Source: Allacma fusca (Eukaryota > Arthropoda > Collembola > Symphypleona > Sminthuridae). Taken from it: a DNA stretch of 64,000 bases. The notes under the pieces were generated by a model. The model was not told the DNA's origin and made no database searches. It was given only the letters and a program-made list of their open reading frames with translations. This document shows, piece after piece, positions 42,801 to 57,000 of the stretch (its first letter is position 1; every line of letters begins with the position of its first letter). The DNA is taken from NCBI GenBank assembly GCA_947179485.1, contig OX359250.1, positions 46,721,450 through 46,785,449 of the forward strand, in the 5' to 3' direction. Both the position numbers and the translations under genes were made by a program.

Positions 42801-45800
42801 CGAACGAGATATAATTGACTTGTTGATATCATATATCCTCAGTTGGAATGCATGTTTGTTATTATCACTACAATATAGTTACAACTTATTTAATAACCTC
42901 TCTCTCTCTCTCTCTCTCTCTGCTCACCCTTCATATATGAGAAGCTCAAGCTGAATTTAGACTTGCCTATTGATATCTCAAAAGAGGCTTTCAATTTTAA
43001 GTTCCGCTCTTGTAAGTAATTACTAATTATTATTATACCATCAAAACATATCAATATATACCATAGTCAACTTATGTATACTCCTTAATTCCTGTGTACA
43101 TATGTACTATATATTGTAGTCACTCTTTTTTAAGTTGTTCAACCTCATGACTGGAAATGATACCGTTTTGCTATGCATTTTGATTACCATTTTGATAGTT
43201 TAGCAATCTGATAAATAATTACTATACTTCTTCCATATAGCCAGCATACTATATATCTATACATATAGTAATTATTAATACTAATTTCACGCAAAGGCCA
43301 CAATATCTTTTTTCAACTAACACGCAGCTGAGTAATGATTGTAGAAGTTCACTTAAATTAACAAAAAAATGTGTACTACTACTGAGAGGACAGTCCTTCC
43401 CAATCTTTTCTCAACTAAACTCATGATTAACTCTCTTTGCATTGTAAGTACTAATCATTAGTGGAAATATTCCTGCAATTAGCCCCTCTTGTAGCCCTTA
43501 AAAAGGAAATTATGAGGACTTATACAAGTCTTTCAGATTAAATTCCCCTTAACCAAACTATATACTGACATTTAGGAGTCGAGTATAAATTAGATATAAT
43601 AATATCATGTTACATGGTGTCCTTCTACTGCTCAATGTTTAGCTGTAGTCATAGCCCGGAACGACCCGATGCTGCTTGTCTTTGCCTGCAAAATTATTCT
43701 TTTCTGGATTTCCCCCCTATAATAACAGTAACCTATGTATGTATATTCTCTGGATTATGTTCCTTTCTATTTCACCCCTCCATCAAAATTTCCCTTCTTT
43801 TTACTCGGAATTTTAATGCTAACGAATGATGAATGATCTCTCTTCTATTTCTGGATTTTTTTTGGGAACACTTGTGAATTTCATTTTGTTGTCGTATATA
43901 CGAAACTTGATTGTTTTCTATACATTTTCAGGATAACTAATTACCTCAAGGTATTTTCTTTTGTACCCGGGTCTAAAATATTAAACTATTGGGGTTTTAA
44001 AATTGTCAGGATAAAAAACTGTCAAGATAAAAAATTTCATGAAAATATCATATAATTGAAAATAACTATGAGAGAAATGTTCAACCTGAAAATATTCCGT
44101 GATTATTAATCTCGTTGTTCCATAATAATTGGAAACTAGCATTATTAATAATTATTGTATTATCTACTTGAAGCTCAAAACATTTTGTTCCTATACTTTC
44201 CTGAAACATTCATTTTCGCTGTTAAAATTATTATTGATCTCTGAATTTTATTTCTGCCAAACTACTCAAATAGATTTGATTTTCAAACCTTCTTTTTTAT
44301 ACTGTAACATAATAATTATTAATCATTTGTTTAAGTGAAAACTCTGTTGAAAGAGAGCTAGCATGCGAGAGCAAAGTCACGCAGATGGAAACCTCCGTGC
44401 AGCTTATGGGTATTGTATCAACTACATTGAGTGTTCTGACAAAATTATTTGGAATGATACAAACTATTGACTAACATTAATTTACTGGAGATGCGACCGC
44501 TCCAGCTACGTACTGTCGGTATTCTCAAGGTAAACCTTGAAATAAGGAAGTTTTACAAGTGGGACATTACCATAGAATTTCTCTAAAACAAGTTTTCACT
44601 CTCTGTTCAATGTTAAAACGTAGTAAGTGCGGTAAAGGGACGTCTGCACCCGAGGATTTCTTTTCCTACTTCTTATACCCAGTGAGTGTTACCCAGGAAA
44701 TTGTCCCACTAACAAAGACCAAACATTTGCTCAGATTCATAAGCATTGGATTCATATTTTGATTTGATTTCCGAAATTAATAGTCAGGCACTTGGGGGGT
44801 AGAGTGAAGTTGAGGCTGAGTTTATCGAGCATGGCCAACGATCTTCTACTGGCTTTTTCTGGCATAATATGCAAACAATAGGGAATCCTAGCTTTGGCTC
44901 TCATAACTCTTTAGTCTCCAATTATTATTCATGACCAGGACTATTTTTAGACATCCCTACATATATTAGTGACATGATGCGAGGTTATTACAAATGTATG
45001 TACCTATCGGGTTTTTCTTTACTTTCTTCTGTGTATATCGTCAATGGAGAGACAAAAAGGATAGGTGCATTTTTGTTTATTAAAATGACAACCATCTAAT
45101 TGCCAAAATCAAGCGTACAGGTAAAGTGGACCAGCTGTAATTTCCGTTTAAAGGAAAAATAATATATTAAAAAATATGTGTTGCTATTTTTTTCCTAGCA
45201 AACGCTACATACGTAATTACATATCGCTTTCACGATAATTGCACTTGGCTCATTTTGCGTGTACTGAAATTATGTTATGGGATTACATATTATAATTAGT
45301 GTGTGTATTTTATCCATTTTACCTCTTCATCGACTATAATATAATTAAATATGAAATTTATCCATATAGGTTCATATTGTAGTATGGTGCGAATCTTGTT
45401 TGAGACCCCTTTATTTAAGCAGTTTCTCAAAAACATTTGTATAGAAATTTTGCTAATTTTTCTGCGTAGATATTTGAGGGCAGAGCACATCACAATAACA
45501 GTGAATTTATGGTACTTTTAGGGGAGCTCTTGTAAAGAGAGTGAACTGTAGGGCTTAAACTGGCATTTTTATCCAAAGCGAGGCGGTTTGAGATGAACGA
45601 TCTGATTTACTGTAGTTTTGATCGGAATATTTAGTATGAGGGGCTCCATTGATGAGAATTTACTGCCAGTAGAAGTGCATGAAGCATAATATTTGGAATT
45701 AGAGTGAGGTGCTATAACCATACCTAGGGATTTGCATTTGTGTGTGTGTGTGTGTTCCCTTTAAAACTAGGAAATTGTCAAAGGTTGAGGGAAGTAAAGA

Positions 45801-48800
45801 AAATACTTTAGCTTGTAGGAATTTGATTTGTTGGATCCGTTATGATATCTGGAGTGTTTGTCGATGGATTCTGTTCCATCAACATCAGCCCTTGTTTGTT
45901 TTATTCTCGTGGTGCATTTTGTGAGCATTTGTAATATTCATGTACGTCATTTGTAAGTGTTCTTTTTTCTGTATGTGTTTATGTAACTTTTTTGTAGGTT
46001 TTTCTGTCCCGGTTAAATTCTAATATCCACATCTATAATAATTATAGAGTTTGACTCCAGTTTCGTGCCACCACTGACCTTATTATTAGCTCATATTTTT
46101 GACTTTGTATGGAATCTCGATCCATTGGGCTGCTTGAGCATGGTCAATTCTCACAGTATCAGTTAACGGAGCATATTTGCGAACACCATTGGAAGCTTCT
46201 TTGGGAATACGGTCCATGTGAAAAGGTGGACTAAAAAGCATTAATAAGTCTTAGGAAGGAGGAGGTTTATGCATACTATGAAAAAAAAACACTTTGGTTA
46301 TAGAGAAGAATTCATAAATACGTGTAGTCAGTTTGCCCGTGGTTCATTTTCAGGGATTATTCTTCATATATACAGAATTCCCTACCCCCTTTTAGTACAT
46401 TGAATTGAAGTCATACAAGTGTCCTGCGGTAATTCGCATTATTTTTTTTCCCCACTGCGTGTCATGAAAAACTAAACTGAGCTCAGTTCCAGTGTTCCCT
46501 CTGACAGTCATAGGTATGGATTGTAATTTGTGATTACTTTTCCCGACTTGTTCTGGAATTATTATTACATATATTAACTTCTCTTCTGTCTCACTTTTTC
46601 TTGGAATTTTCTTGACGAATTTCATAGACTGTAATAATAATTTATTATTGCTCCTGTGAAATCCCAAGTACTATAATTTCCTCCTGATTGGTGGTTCTTC
46701 ACTAGGACAGTTTATTACGAGAAATAATTTTTAGAGAATCTTTTTGCTCGAATATAATATATTTACTATATAAGTAATTACTGCTTGTTCAAAAATTGTG
46801 TGGTGAGTGTGGGGAGAAGAGTTTTGCCAGGCTGAACATTGCCAAGACGTTATTGGGTAAAAAAAAAAGGCCCAGGGAACAATAATATAGGGACTCATTG
46901 CGAGGTAAGCTCCACTCTTTATTTATATTCTCCTGATTGTTTTGCAGCCATGACAACCTATAATCAATACACTATTACCGTATTTGAGTCTTTCAAATGA
47001 ATTCCGAAATCCAGTACGTGGGAAAGATCTTTCAACACATTTTTCATTGTCCAGTCAAGAATTTCCCATGACATCAATGATAATATTTCTTGCACGGAGG
47101 TTTGCAATGCTTTCAAGTCAAAAAATGCAATAGTGTGAGCGGATGTTGGATGCCTTCGCTTATAATAATTCCGTTAATTATCGGTTTCTTAGCAAAAATT
47201 TTTTTATTATTTAATTTGAATACAATCTTCTGCTCTTCATTTTATTTCTTGATAGAAAAAAAAAACACGGACAAGATCTGAAACTGTCATTCCTTTGGTA
47301 TGTTCGTTCATAAAGTTGTTACTATTTGTCTGAACTCTCACCCATCCTTATATTCCCATCAATAAATTACATCCCCATAATATAATCGAAAGAGTTTTTT
47401 TTTTCGGGACCGAATGACATAAAATGTTTGGGGTTTCGGACCTCTACTCACCTCAACCCTTATCCCCAAGACTCACTCGTAATGACATCTCATATAAGAA
47501 ATAGCTCCGTATTTCCACCATGAGATCACACAGCAGCTTCAGAATGCCCCAATTCCCAATCCTAGCACCCTAAAACCCTACGACAACACCCCTCATCCCC
47601 TTATAGTGGTCACATAACGATTCAATATCTATACGAATTTTATTGTCAATTCTGTTCACTTTCCTCGCCCATCTCCGAGTAGTATCGCTAATTATTAATC
47701 TTTATTACCAAAAATATTTTGACGGAATACAATCCTCCATACTTTTGATTCTAAACACCCTAAAATTTCCCTCCTCCCATCCACAAGATACGATCCTGTA
47801 TTTTAGAAAGACTAATTAAGGGGAATGACAAATAGTAACCATCCGTTTTTGTTCCTTGATTTATTTTTGGAGAGCCGAAAAAGTGCTCAAGTGAAATTTC
47901 GCTTAATTTGTTACTGATTGAGTATGATTGCGGGAAGAAGGTATGCCTGTGTGAAGTTGGCTCTATAATATCCGAGAGATGATTTATCACTTCATTGGCT
48001 ATAATAATAATGGCTTATTATTATACATATGATTGATATTATGACGTAAAGTTTATCGCCTTAGCCAAATGCCGATTGCCATTTTGCCATGCCCTGCGAC
48101 ACTGCTTACTTACACGTTTATTATCTACAATAATTAATTTTACTTTAATAATTATTATAATGAGTAAGTATCTATATGTGGATGTTTTTTTTCCGTGACA
48201 TGTAAAAGTAATTAATTATAAATAATTAGATGAATATCTCATGAAGCTAGTGAACACAACAGAGTTAATTATTTGACTCCTGCGTTTACTCAGGACTTCA
48301 AAAATTTCCTATTTAATTACATAGACTGAGGATGATCATTTGAGGCTGGAAATGTAAAAGGTAATGATGACTATTTCATGAGTCCTACAAAAACATGTGT
48401 GTCATGTATGCTCTACGTATCAGTACTTACATATAATTAGATAATTGTGCAGGGGCGAGTTTCATAAGATGTTTGTCGCAAATGTTCAGGATACACCACC
48501 GGAATTCCTTTTCCTCCACCCCCCCCCTAGCTCATAGAGGGGACAATTGTCAACAATATTTGATTTATCAACTTTTTCCCCTTTGTATTTTTGTGGGTTT
48601 TAAAGATGAAAGACATTTTCATAAATTTTGGGGAAACAATTCTTGGGAATAAAGTGGGAATCGAGCATTGTTTTCCATTTGCCCTTTCTCTGTGCTGGGG
48701 GGGGGGAGAGAGAAGGGATTCCGACGCCCTGTTTTTGATTTGATTCTATTGCATCGTGTAGATTTAATGGTTTACCTATTTTTTGTTATTGCATTTTTGA

Positions 48801-50994
48801 CAGTGTTTCATGGACTGCGACCTTTTGTTTAGTTGTAAGATGATAAGATCAGTTACATCCAGAATGTTGAGTCGAGTTGGTGGAATTGTCATGACAAGAC
48901 TGTATACATTACTACTACCCGTTGTTTTGCCTGAGTTGACTGATTTCTCTAGAAACGAGTATAATTTATTGGTTACCGGAATGGAGCTGAGGGTGGAATG
49001 CATTTCAAGTAATGTGCATATTATACATGATTTAGATTATTTTATCTGGTGTCTTGCTTGAAGTTATTTCTATAAAAAAAAAAAAGAAAGAAAAGGTATG
49101 GGTACTAATTACCCGACACAATCAGGTTTGGTAGAACATGATGAGTTATATTTTCCGAGACTATATAATTATTGGAACCAGATATCTTTGCAAGACAGTT
49201 TGGTATTAAATGGAGCGTACACATTGGATGTACCCCTGACATACATGATTAGATGTCCCTGTAGGGAAGATGTTAAGTGCATATATTGTTTGCCTATGTA
49301 TGTGTATAATGTTTCACATTGACAGTCCACTGGGATGGCCCAGGGGACGGAAATCAGCAGCCCAAGTCAGTTGACCGGTCAAAATCGGAGGATTCGGTGG
49401 GAACTCCGGAAAAGACCAAGACTGAGAGAGAAGAAGGGATGACAGAGACTGAGAGTCAGAGTTATTTGTACGATACGGGTATTAGTATGACCCTCACGAA
49501 GGATAAGGATCCCAATGTGGGCATGATGAGTGACACGGAAGGAGAGGTCTCAGACTTCAGTCTCACCTCACCCAAGAAGGACTCAACTCGTTTAATGAGC
49601 TCACGCTCCGTGGATGACATCTCAGGAGCGGATGATCTCCTCCGAACTGGGGATGAGAGCTTTGAGGAATCCACGTACGTTATTCCAAGTCCACCAGAGT
49701 CAAGTATCACAATCACTGCGGATGAGCCACGAATTGAAATTGAGTTAGATTTAGAACATATAATAACGGAGAGTGTCCCTGGAGCCGTTCCTATTCTAGT
49801 TGACAAAGCTTCCAGTCCCGTGGCTGTGGGAACTCCAGAAAGACCCGACTCTATATCAAGATCTCAGCAGATCTCGTTCGAAGCGGTGGATGTGGGAGTG
49901 GGGACGAGCCCGAAAGAGTACGCCTGTAAGGATGTCCTCACCCAGCTCCATGATATTGTCACTGTTCCTATGAAGGATGAAGAGATTTACAAGACGCTCA
50001 AGGAGGATCAAGAAGCAAGACTGAGCATTGAAACAGACAGTAAGACTACTCAAGCGACCAAAGTTGCTCGCTCTACAGTGATTGATGTGCCCGAACCGAA
50101 AGATAAACCGTCCGATAGAAGTCCTCCGAGCGTCACAAAAACAACGAGAGTGAGTGAGAGAGAGAGGATCCGATCCTCCTCCATGGACGACAATGATGAT
50201 GACATGCAGTTTGACTTGAGCATTGAGGATGAACCTTCTGCATTGGGGATCCCCACTTTTGGAATTACCGGTGTAGCGGATGTAGGGAAGCAGGCAGATG
50301 ATGCTGTTTTCCGCATTTCCGCCGCCGCCGCCGCCGCCGCAGCATCTTCCAGTACGGATGAAATTAAATCAAGAAGTAAGGTCCCAGTCATAACCCATCA
50401 TCAAGGGCAGGAGAAAGCTACACGAGCAGCGCAAGTACCTGAAACGGAATTAACTGGAATTAGTGAAGGGTCCCTTAAGAAGGATCCGGTGATATTGTCA
50501 AAGACTGAATCGGAGGAAACCGAAACGGTTGTTACTCATAAATATGATCAACAAGAAAGACCTGCAAAAGATACACCTTCCGCACCTGTGATACCGCAAG
50601 GTGCTACCTCTCCGCCAAATAAATCCAAACTTGAAGAAGAAGAACAGGGTCAAGGTAGTGATGACTTCTGGGACTTCTCTGATCTCAAAACCGAAGAGAA
50701 ACCACAAGTAAAATCCCAAATTGCCACTATCATTGAATCCCCTGACTCTGAAAAGAAGGATTTAATTCCAGAGAAGCCCTTTAGGATAAAGAAACACTCA
50801 GACGGGAAGGTTGAGCCTTCTGTAGTCTGCACAAGCACTAAGTTTAAGGTCGAAACAGTTCGAGAAATTGTCGTTGAGTCCTCCTCTCATGAGTCACAAC
50901 AGACCTCAGAGGAGGCGGAGAAAAAGATTTTTCAAATCACACAACTTGAGAGTACAGCGACTACTACCACTGCCGTTGAATCGGCAGCAGCAGC

Positions 50995-51028
<34 letters not shown>

Positions 51029-54000
51029 TCCTCTCTCGACCATGTTGACACGCTCACTTCCGAACCTACAAGTAGAGCGGATGCATTTTTACAGATTGAA
51101 AGACAGGACGTGTCCCCGGATGCATCCAGTGATGAAAAATCCGAAGAGACTGTTAAGTCTGCTGAGCTAATTGATGGACCTCAAGTTGAGTCCACGACCA
51201 CTTCCTCCCTCACTCATCTGGACAGGCAACTAACAGCCAAAGAAAGAGTCACGGACTTAGAGGAATTGGTCGAGCTTAAGTCATCCCCGTCACCACAAGT
51301 CCCATTGGACGAATTTACACTTACGGCTGACCAGAAGAGGGATAGGCAAGGAAGCCTTGAGTCTGAAGGAGTCATTGAATTTATTCCAGATCAAGAGAGA
51401 CAATCTTCTGAAAAATCGGTCATAGAATCTAAAACAAGTGATAAAATCACTGTAGCTAGTCAAGTTCACACGGACACAAAAGAAAAGTCAGCTGGTGAAA
51501 AACCAGGGGATGTAGCTGATGGTACAGGCGTTGACACAAAGTACGCTGCTCCAAGTGGAACGGCTACTACGGTAGTATCCTCAATAAAATCAAAGGAACA
51601 ACTAGATACTGTAAAAACCATTGGAAGTACTGTAGAAAGTCTTATTGAAAAAGTTGAAGACTCACAGCACATTACAATACATGAGTTGGTCTCGGTTAAA
51701 GAAATTGCACATCCAGGAAAAGCAAAGGATGATGCGCCTGCAAAGGTGACAAGAGAAACAACAGAAGATGAAAACAAAGCCTTGGTTGAAGATAAATCAG
51801 AAAAGGTTGTAACTTTGGAATTCGGAAAAATAGAATCGGATGGAAGTGGAAAGTCGGCTGCACAATTACCAGCAAATGTTACTCAAAAGGATATTTCAGT
51901 GACACAGGTTGATGAAAGCATGGGAGGAAAGCATGCGAAAGAAATCAAAATTCTCGGAATTGATGCCAAGAAACCCACACAACTTGCGGATGCAAAACCG
52001 GAGTCTATAATGAGCGTTGACTCAGCAATGCTTAGAGAAAGCAAAGAAACTCCGGAGCTACTAACTGGAGACACTACTGTTAAGCAGTCTGCTTTCGTCA
52101 AAGTTGAAACTACTTTGGTTAAAGAAACCACCGATTTAAGAACAAAGCAGGAATTCTTACCGGAACCCTTGCTGGTTACTGACCATGAGAAAATAGTGAC
52201 ATCTTTACCTGAACAGGTGCCACCGTCAGACGGGGAAGCTTCAGTGACTCAGTCGGATAACTTTATTCAAAGTGTTTCTGAAAAGGAAGTCCGCTTCGGG
52301 AGTTCTGAGTCTCAAAGGGAGCATTCAAAGACCCCTGATATTGAGCTATCTGAAGAGTCTAAACTCCATGCTTTTCAACAAACCTACCAGGCAACGATTG
52401 TGAAAGAAAAACTTGAGGAGACAGAAAAAATGTTCCAAAGTGTGATGGAAAGTTTGGATGTAGCAAAAAAAACTTCATTTGAACATCCCGTCGAGGAAAC
52501 AGTAGAAACGCAGAGTCTTTTAAAATCACCTGTAGATATTTCATCACAATTTGAACTAGATGAACATTTTAGTATCCTCCCACAGCCTTCACCGATCTCT
52601 AAAAATGAAGACCAATCAAGAGAAGAGTTTGGGGAATTTATCCCTACTGCAGTATTTGGTGGTCCTCTTGCATCAGCCGCAATGGAATTACAAGAGAAAG
52701 TATTTTACAAGCATTTAGATCTCCAGGCCGAGCTTGCTGCTAAAGAAATTACTCCAATGTCATTTGAAGAAGATGAAGCTTCTAAAATTCTGTCAGCCCT
52801 GGAAGAGTCTTCTGAATTAACCTCACAAACATCAACCACTGGGGATATCCAATTCATCGCCAGAAAACCTATTCAAGTAGAACAGTTGTCACCTTTGGAA
52901 CAAGCCTTAAGGGGCGGGGAAGCCATCCTGGAATCTATAACAACAGAGAAACCCCTCGCTACTACAATACTTCCTCTTAGGCCAAAATCACTTGAGGAGT
53001 CAGTCTCTCAGCCTTTTGAGTCTACTCTCTCGGAATTTCCTGTCGGTCCTTCAAGAGCACCTGAGAAGGTAGCTCCCGTGCTGGAAAAATTAACAGAAAC
53101 TGAATTAGAAATTGCTAGAAAATCTCCTCAGCAAGTTCAAAAAGAGTCAGACATAAATGTTTCAGTAGATACATTTACAGAGAGCAGCGGAAAAGATATT
53201 CCTAAAGCCTCACAGGAATTTTCCCCAAGTCATCCATTCAAGTCAGCATTGCCTTTTGAAACTACAGCTGAGGATGATGGTCTAAGGAAGGAAACATTGA
53301 CAGGGGCTAAAATGGTTCCTTCCATCATTCCCACTCATGAAAATATTCAATTAGCAGAAAAGGTTGATACATCTTTGAAGGATGTTTCTAAAGTTGTTTC
53401 TACGGCACAAGTCCAAGTGGAAACAGAATATTCGGAAAAACAATTATTCAAAGCGAGAGTAGATAAAGATTTACAACATATGGAATTAGAATCTGTGAGG
53501 GATGTTTTGTCCGGAGACATTACTGGAGCAAAGGGATTAGCAACTGAAAAGACTGAGATTTTGGGGAAGACGACACAGCCCGAGCCATTATTACAGGTCA
53601 CATCTTTACTGGAGTGTACAACTTCGCTCCTGGAAGAATCTGAATCTGGAGACACATTCAAATTACTGGAGACGACAACACAGTCGGATGAAACTGTGCA
53701 TGTAAAGAAGGTAGGGGGGCTCTCAAAACACATGGAGAAGCACTTCATGCCTGACGTGAAAGGGAAGACTGAGGAGGAAAGGGTTCAACAAAGGGTACAG
53801 GAAAAAGTGGAACATCTTGAGCCCTTGGCAGCTGAAATAGTCACTACTATCGAAAATGTCTCAAAATCAAAACTTGATTCCCTGAGAAGTGAACACGGGG
53901 AAAAGAAAGAATCTCAGACCATTGACACTAAAGAAGGAGTAAAAAGTGGTGAAGACGTTTTGAAGGATGTTCAGTCCCTTAGTAGACAAGCTTTCCAAAA

Positions 54001-57000
54001 ATCACAGGAGATAATTTTGGATCCTAAAATGTTGGGTGAACAAACCAAACGGATTGATTCCAAAGCTTCGGCAGAAATAATGGCAAAAGAAGAGAGTCGT
54101 AGCAGGACAAGCGATTTTAAATCCAAAGGAATTGAGGAAGTTAAAGGAGCAGTGGGATACATTCCAGATGCAGTTAGCGGTTTCAAGTCGGTGGGAGAGA
54201 TTAAAACCGACAAGATTTTCAAGGAAAGCGCAGAAACGATGACAGTCGAAGAAATTAAGACGACTTCAAAACCTAAAACAATTTCAACGGAAATAGTTAC
54301 CAAATCCGCAGATTCGGTAACAAAAATGATTTCCGACTTGTCTGAAACTATCAAAACGTCTGAGCAAGTTGTTACAGACAAAGTAAAAATTTCAAAGGAG
54401 ACTTTTGAAGACATCCCTAAATTGGGGTACACTCCAGAGGCAGTTAGCGGTTTCATGTCGGTGGGAGAGGTTAAAACCGACAAGATTTTCAAGGAAAGCG
54501 CAGAAACGATGACAGTCGAAGAAATTAAGACGATCTCAAAACCTGAAACAATTTCAACGGAAATAGTTACCAAATCCGAAGATTCGGTGACAAAAATTAT
54601 TTCCGACTTGTCTGAAACTATCAAAACGTCTGAGCAAGTTGTTACAGACAAAGTAAAAATTTCGAAGGAGACCTTCGAGGACATCCCTAAAACAATTGAT
54701 GCTGGTCTTCTTAGTAAGGTCACAAGTGACTCCGGAAAGACTGAGTCTAGTTTCATAACCAAAAAGTCAGAAAAATATTTGATGGAAACTACGGAATTAT
54801 CGTCAAAAGAAGAGCTGGACAGTCGAATAAAAACAGAGAAACACTCATCAGAAACTGTGAGAGCAATTTCTGAAATACTTCCAACAGCGTCCTCCAAAGT
54901 GGAGAAGGCCGTTTTGGAAGTTGAATCGGATAAGGACATAGCACTGTCAGTTGAGAAGGGAATAATTGATACCACGTCAAAAGTAGATACGATTCTTAAA
55001 AAGGATACTTCAGTAATCAAAATCCCAGATAGTACAGGGTATTCTCACACCGAAATCTTAACAGAGAAGTCTGCTCAACTTGCAACTGAGAAAATTGCAT
55101 CTATCTCAACAGAATTGGGTCGTGTAACTGAAAAATCTGAGAAAGTCTTCTCACAGGAAATAGAAAAACGGGTTGATGAGTCTGTCAAATCTGAAATACA
55201 ATTATCTGAAGCAAAAGCGGAAAGCAAGAAAGAATCCACTAAAATTGCTGAAATATCTACAAAACAAGAATTAATATTTGACAAAATGGACAAATCTAAA
55301 CCGACTGAAGAAGAAATGGAGGAAATAGAAGCTCTTAACCGGCTCATAGCCAGGAAAATTAGACTACCTGGAAGTAGTGCCATTGAAACATTCCAGCAGA
55401 AATTGGAGACAACAGAAACAACTTCTGTGACATCTGAATTGTTGGAGAAATCTAGAGAGACAACTGACATGGACCCAACAGCGACTCTGATACAGCAACT
55501 TACTAAAAAAGACGAGGAGGCCAAAATTGATAAAGCAGCTAGAAAAACACCTGGAATTTTCGAGAAACTAGAATCGGAGAAGGACATGATTATGAAGGAG
55601 TCACAGGAAATACTTACTTCTAAAATTGAATCATCCTCAGAGCAACTTTCTGCATCAAAGGAAAAGGTTGTGAAGGCTGTGGAAGAGAAAGTAAAAATTC
55701 GAAAAGATAGTTTAACCTCAACTACTTCCAACTTAGAGGCCCTATTAGGTGAATCCAAGAAAATTGACATTGGGGTAGAAAAATCAAAGGAAAAAATACA
55801 AGTGTCAACAGTAATAGAAGAACCCAGAGGAGATGTAAAGCCAATGGTCTCCAGGGTGGATGATTTGCTATCCAAACATATTGAATCTGCTCAGGGAGCT
55901 ATGAAACTTGCTACAGAGGAACTTAAAACACAGTTTGAATCAGAACAACAAATCGTCACAGAAACCTCAAAAATATCTGCTAGTATGACAGAAAAAATCG
56001 AAAAAATGACAGCACCTGAGCGTACGCATGGAGCGCTGACCACGGATCCGAAAAAGGATGCTAAGGTGGAATTTGAATCTATTGACGTTGAGAGTAAATC
56101 CGTGAGAGCAGCAGCGGTAGTTGCTACTAAGCCCGACGAATCACCTGAGATTTTGGGGAAAAGTGTGGACAAATCTGGAAACCTACAGGAGTCTTTCGAA
56201 TCACTCAAAATGAGTGCAAGAGAATCAGCAACAAAAATAACGGAAATTGCTGGAGCTGCTGCTCTAGGGGTTGGTCTATTACTCTCATCACTTAGACCGG
56301 AAGAAATTGAGACAAAGACATCTGAAAAGCCATCTCAAGAACAATTTATTTCCGGCGAAATGGATTTTCAAAACGTTGTAAAAACAGAAATCTCAACTTC
56401 TGACATGAGTCTACTAAAATCTGGCAAAGAAATTCAAGCGTCAACCGACATTGTGACAACAGAAAAAATAGATAAAACTTTGCTTGTTTCCTTCGACCTG
56501 CCCCAGGCAGATGTCACGGCATTGACAGAATTGAAAACTCCCGAATCCACGGAAGGAATAAGCGTCTCCAAGTCTATTGTGACGAAAGTCGCTGAATTAC
56601 CAACTTCGGATCTCAAGTCAGCATTTGACCTGCCTCAGACAGATTTGACGAAATTGGTTGAATTGCCAACTCCCGATTCCACAGAAGCAGCCAGCCTGAC
56701 CAAGTCAGTTGCCATGAAAGTCGTGGAATTGCCAGTTTCGGATGTCAATAAATCAATTGACCTGCCCGAGGCAGATGTGACGACAATGGCAGAATTACAA
56801 GCCATCGAATCCACAGAAGGAATAAGCCTGTCCAAGACAGATGTGATCCAAGTCGTTGATTTACCAGCTAAGGATTCTACAGACTCCGCAGTCGACATAC
56901 TACAGGCAGATCTGACGAAATTGGTTGAAGCGTCAACTCCCGACTCCATCCAAGCAGTCGACCTGACCATAGCAGAAGTGTCAAAGGTCGTTGAAGTACC

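Noticed and set aside
44364-44470. Short open stretch reading DGNLRAA in intron 31, recalling the first ankyrin repeat
   Set aside because: The match is only a few residues, another frame is also open there, and no splice borders connect it.
48810-49322. Two successive open stretches just before the giant exon
   Set aside because: Neither is in the ankyrin frame, both end in stops, and neither resembles a known family; judged chance opening in intron 31.
53971-55020. 349-codon open frame on the minus strand
   Set aside because: It is antisense to the giant ankyrin exon, where sense codon usage (few codons whose complement is a stop) leaves the opposite strand open. It duplicates internally only because the sense 270-bp repeat does.
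55075-55875. 266-codon open frame on the minus strand
   Set aside because: Same explanation: shadow of the giant exon, Ser-rich because it is antisense to Glu/Lys/Thr codons.
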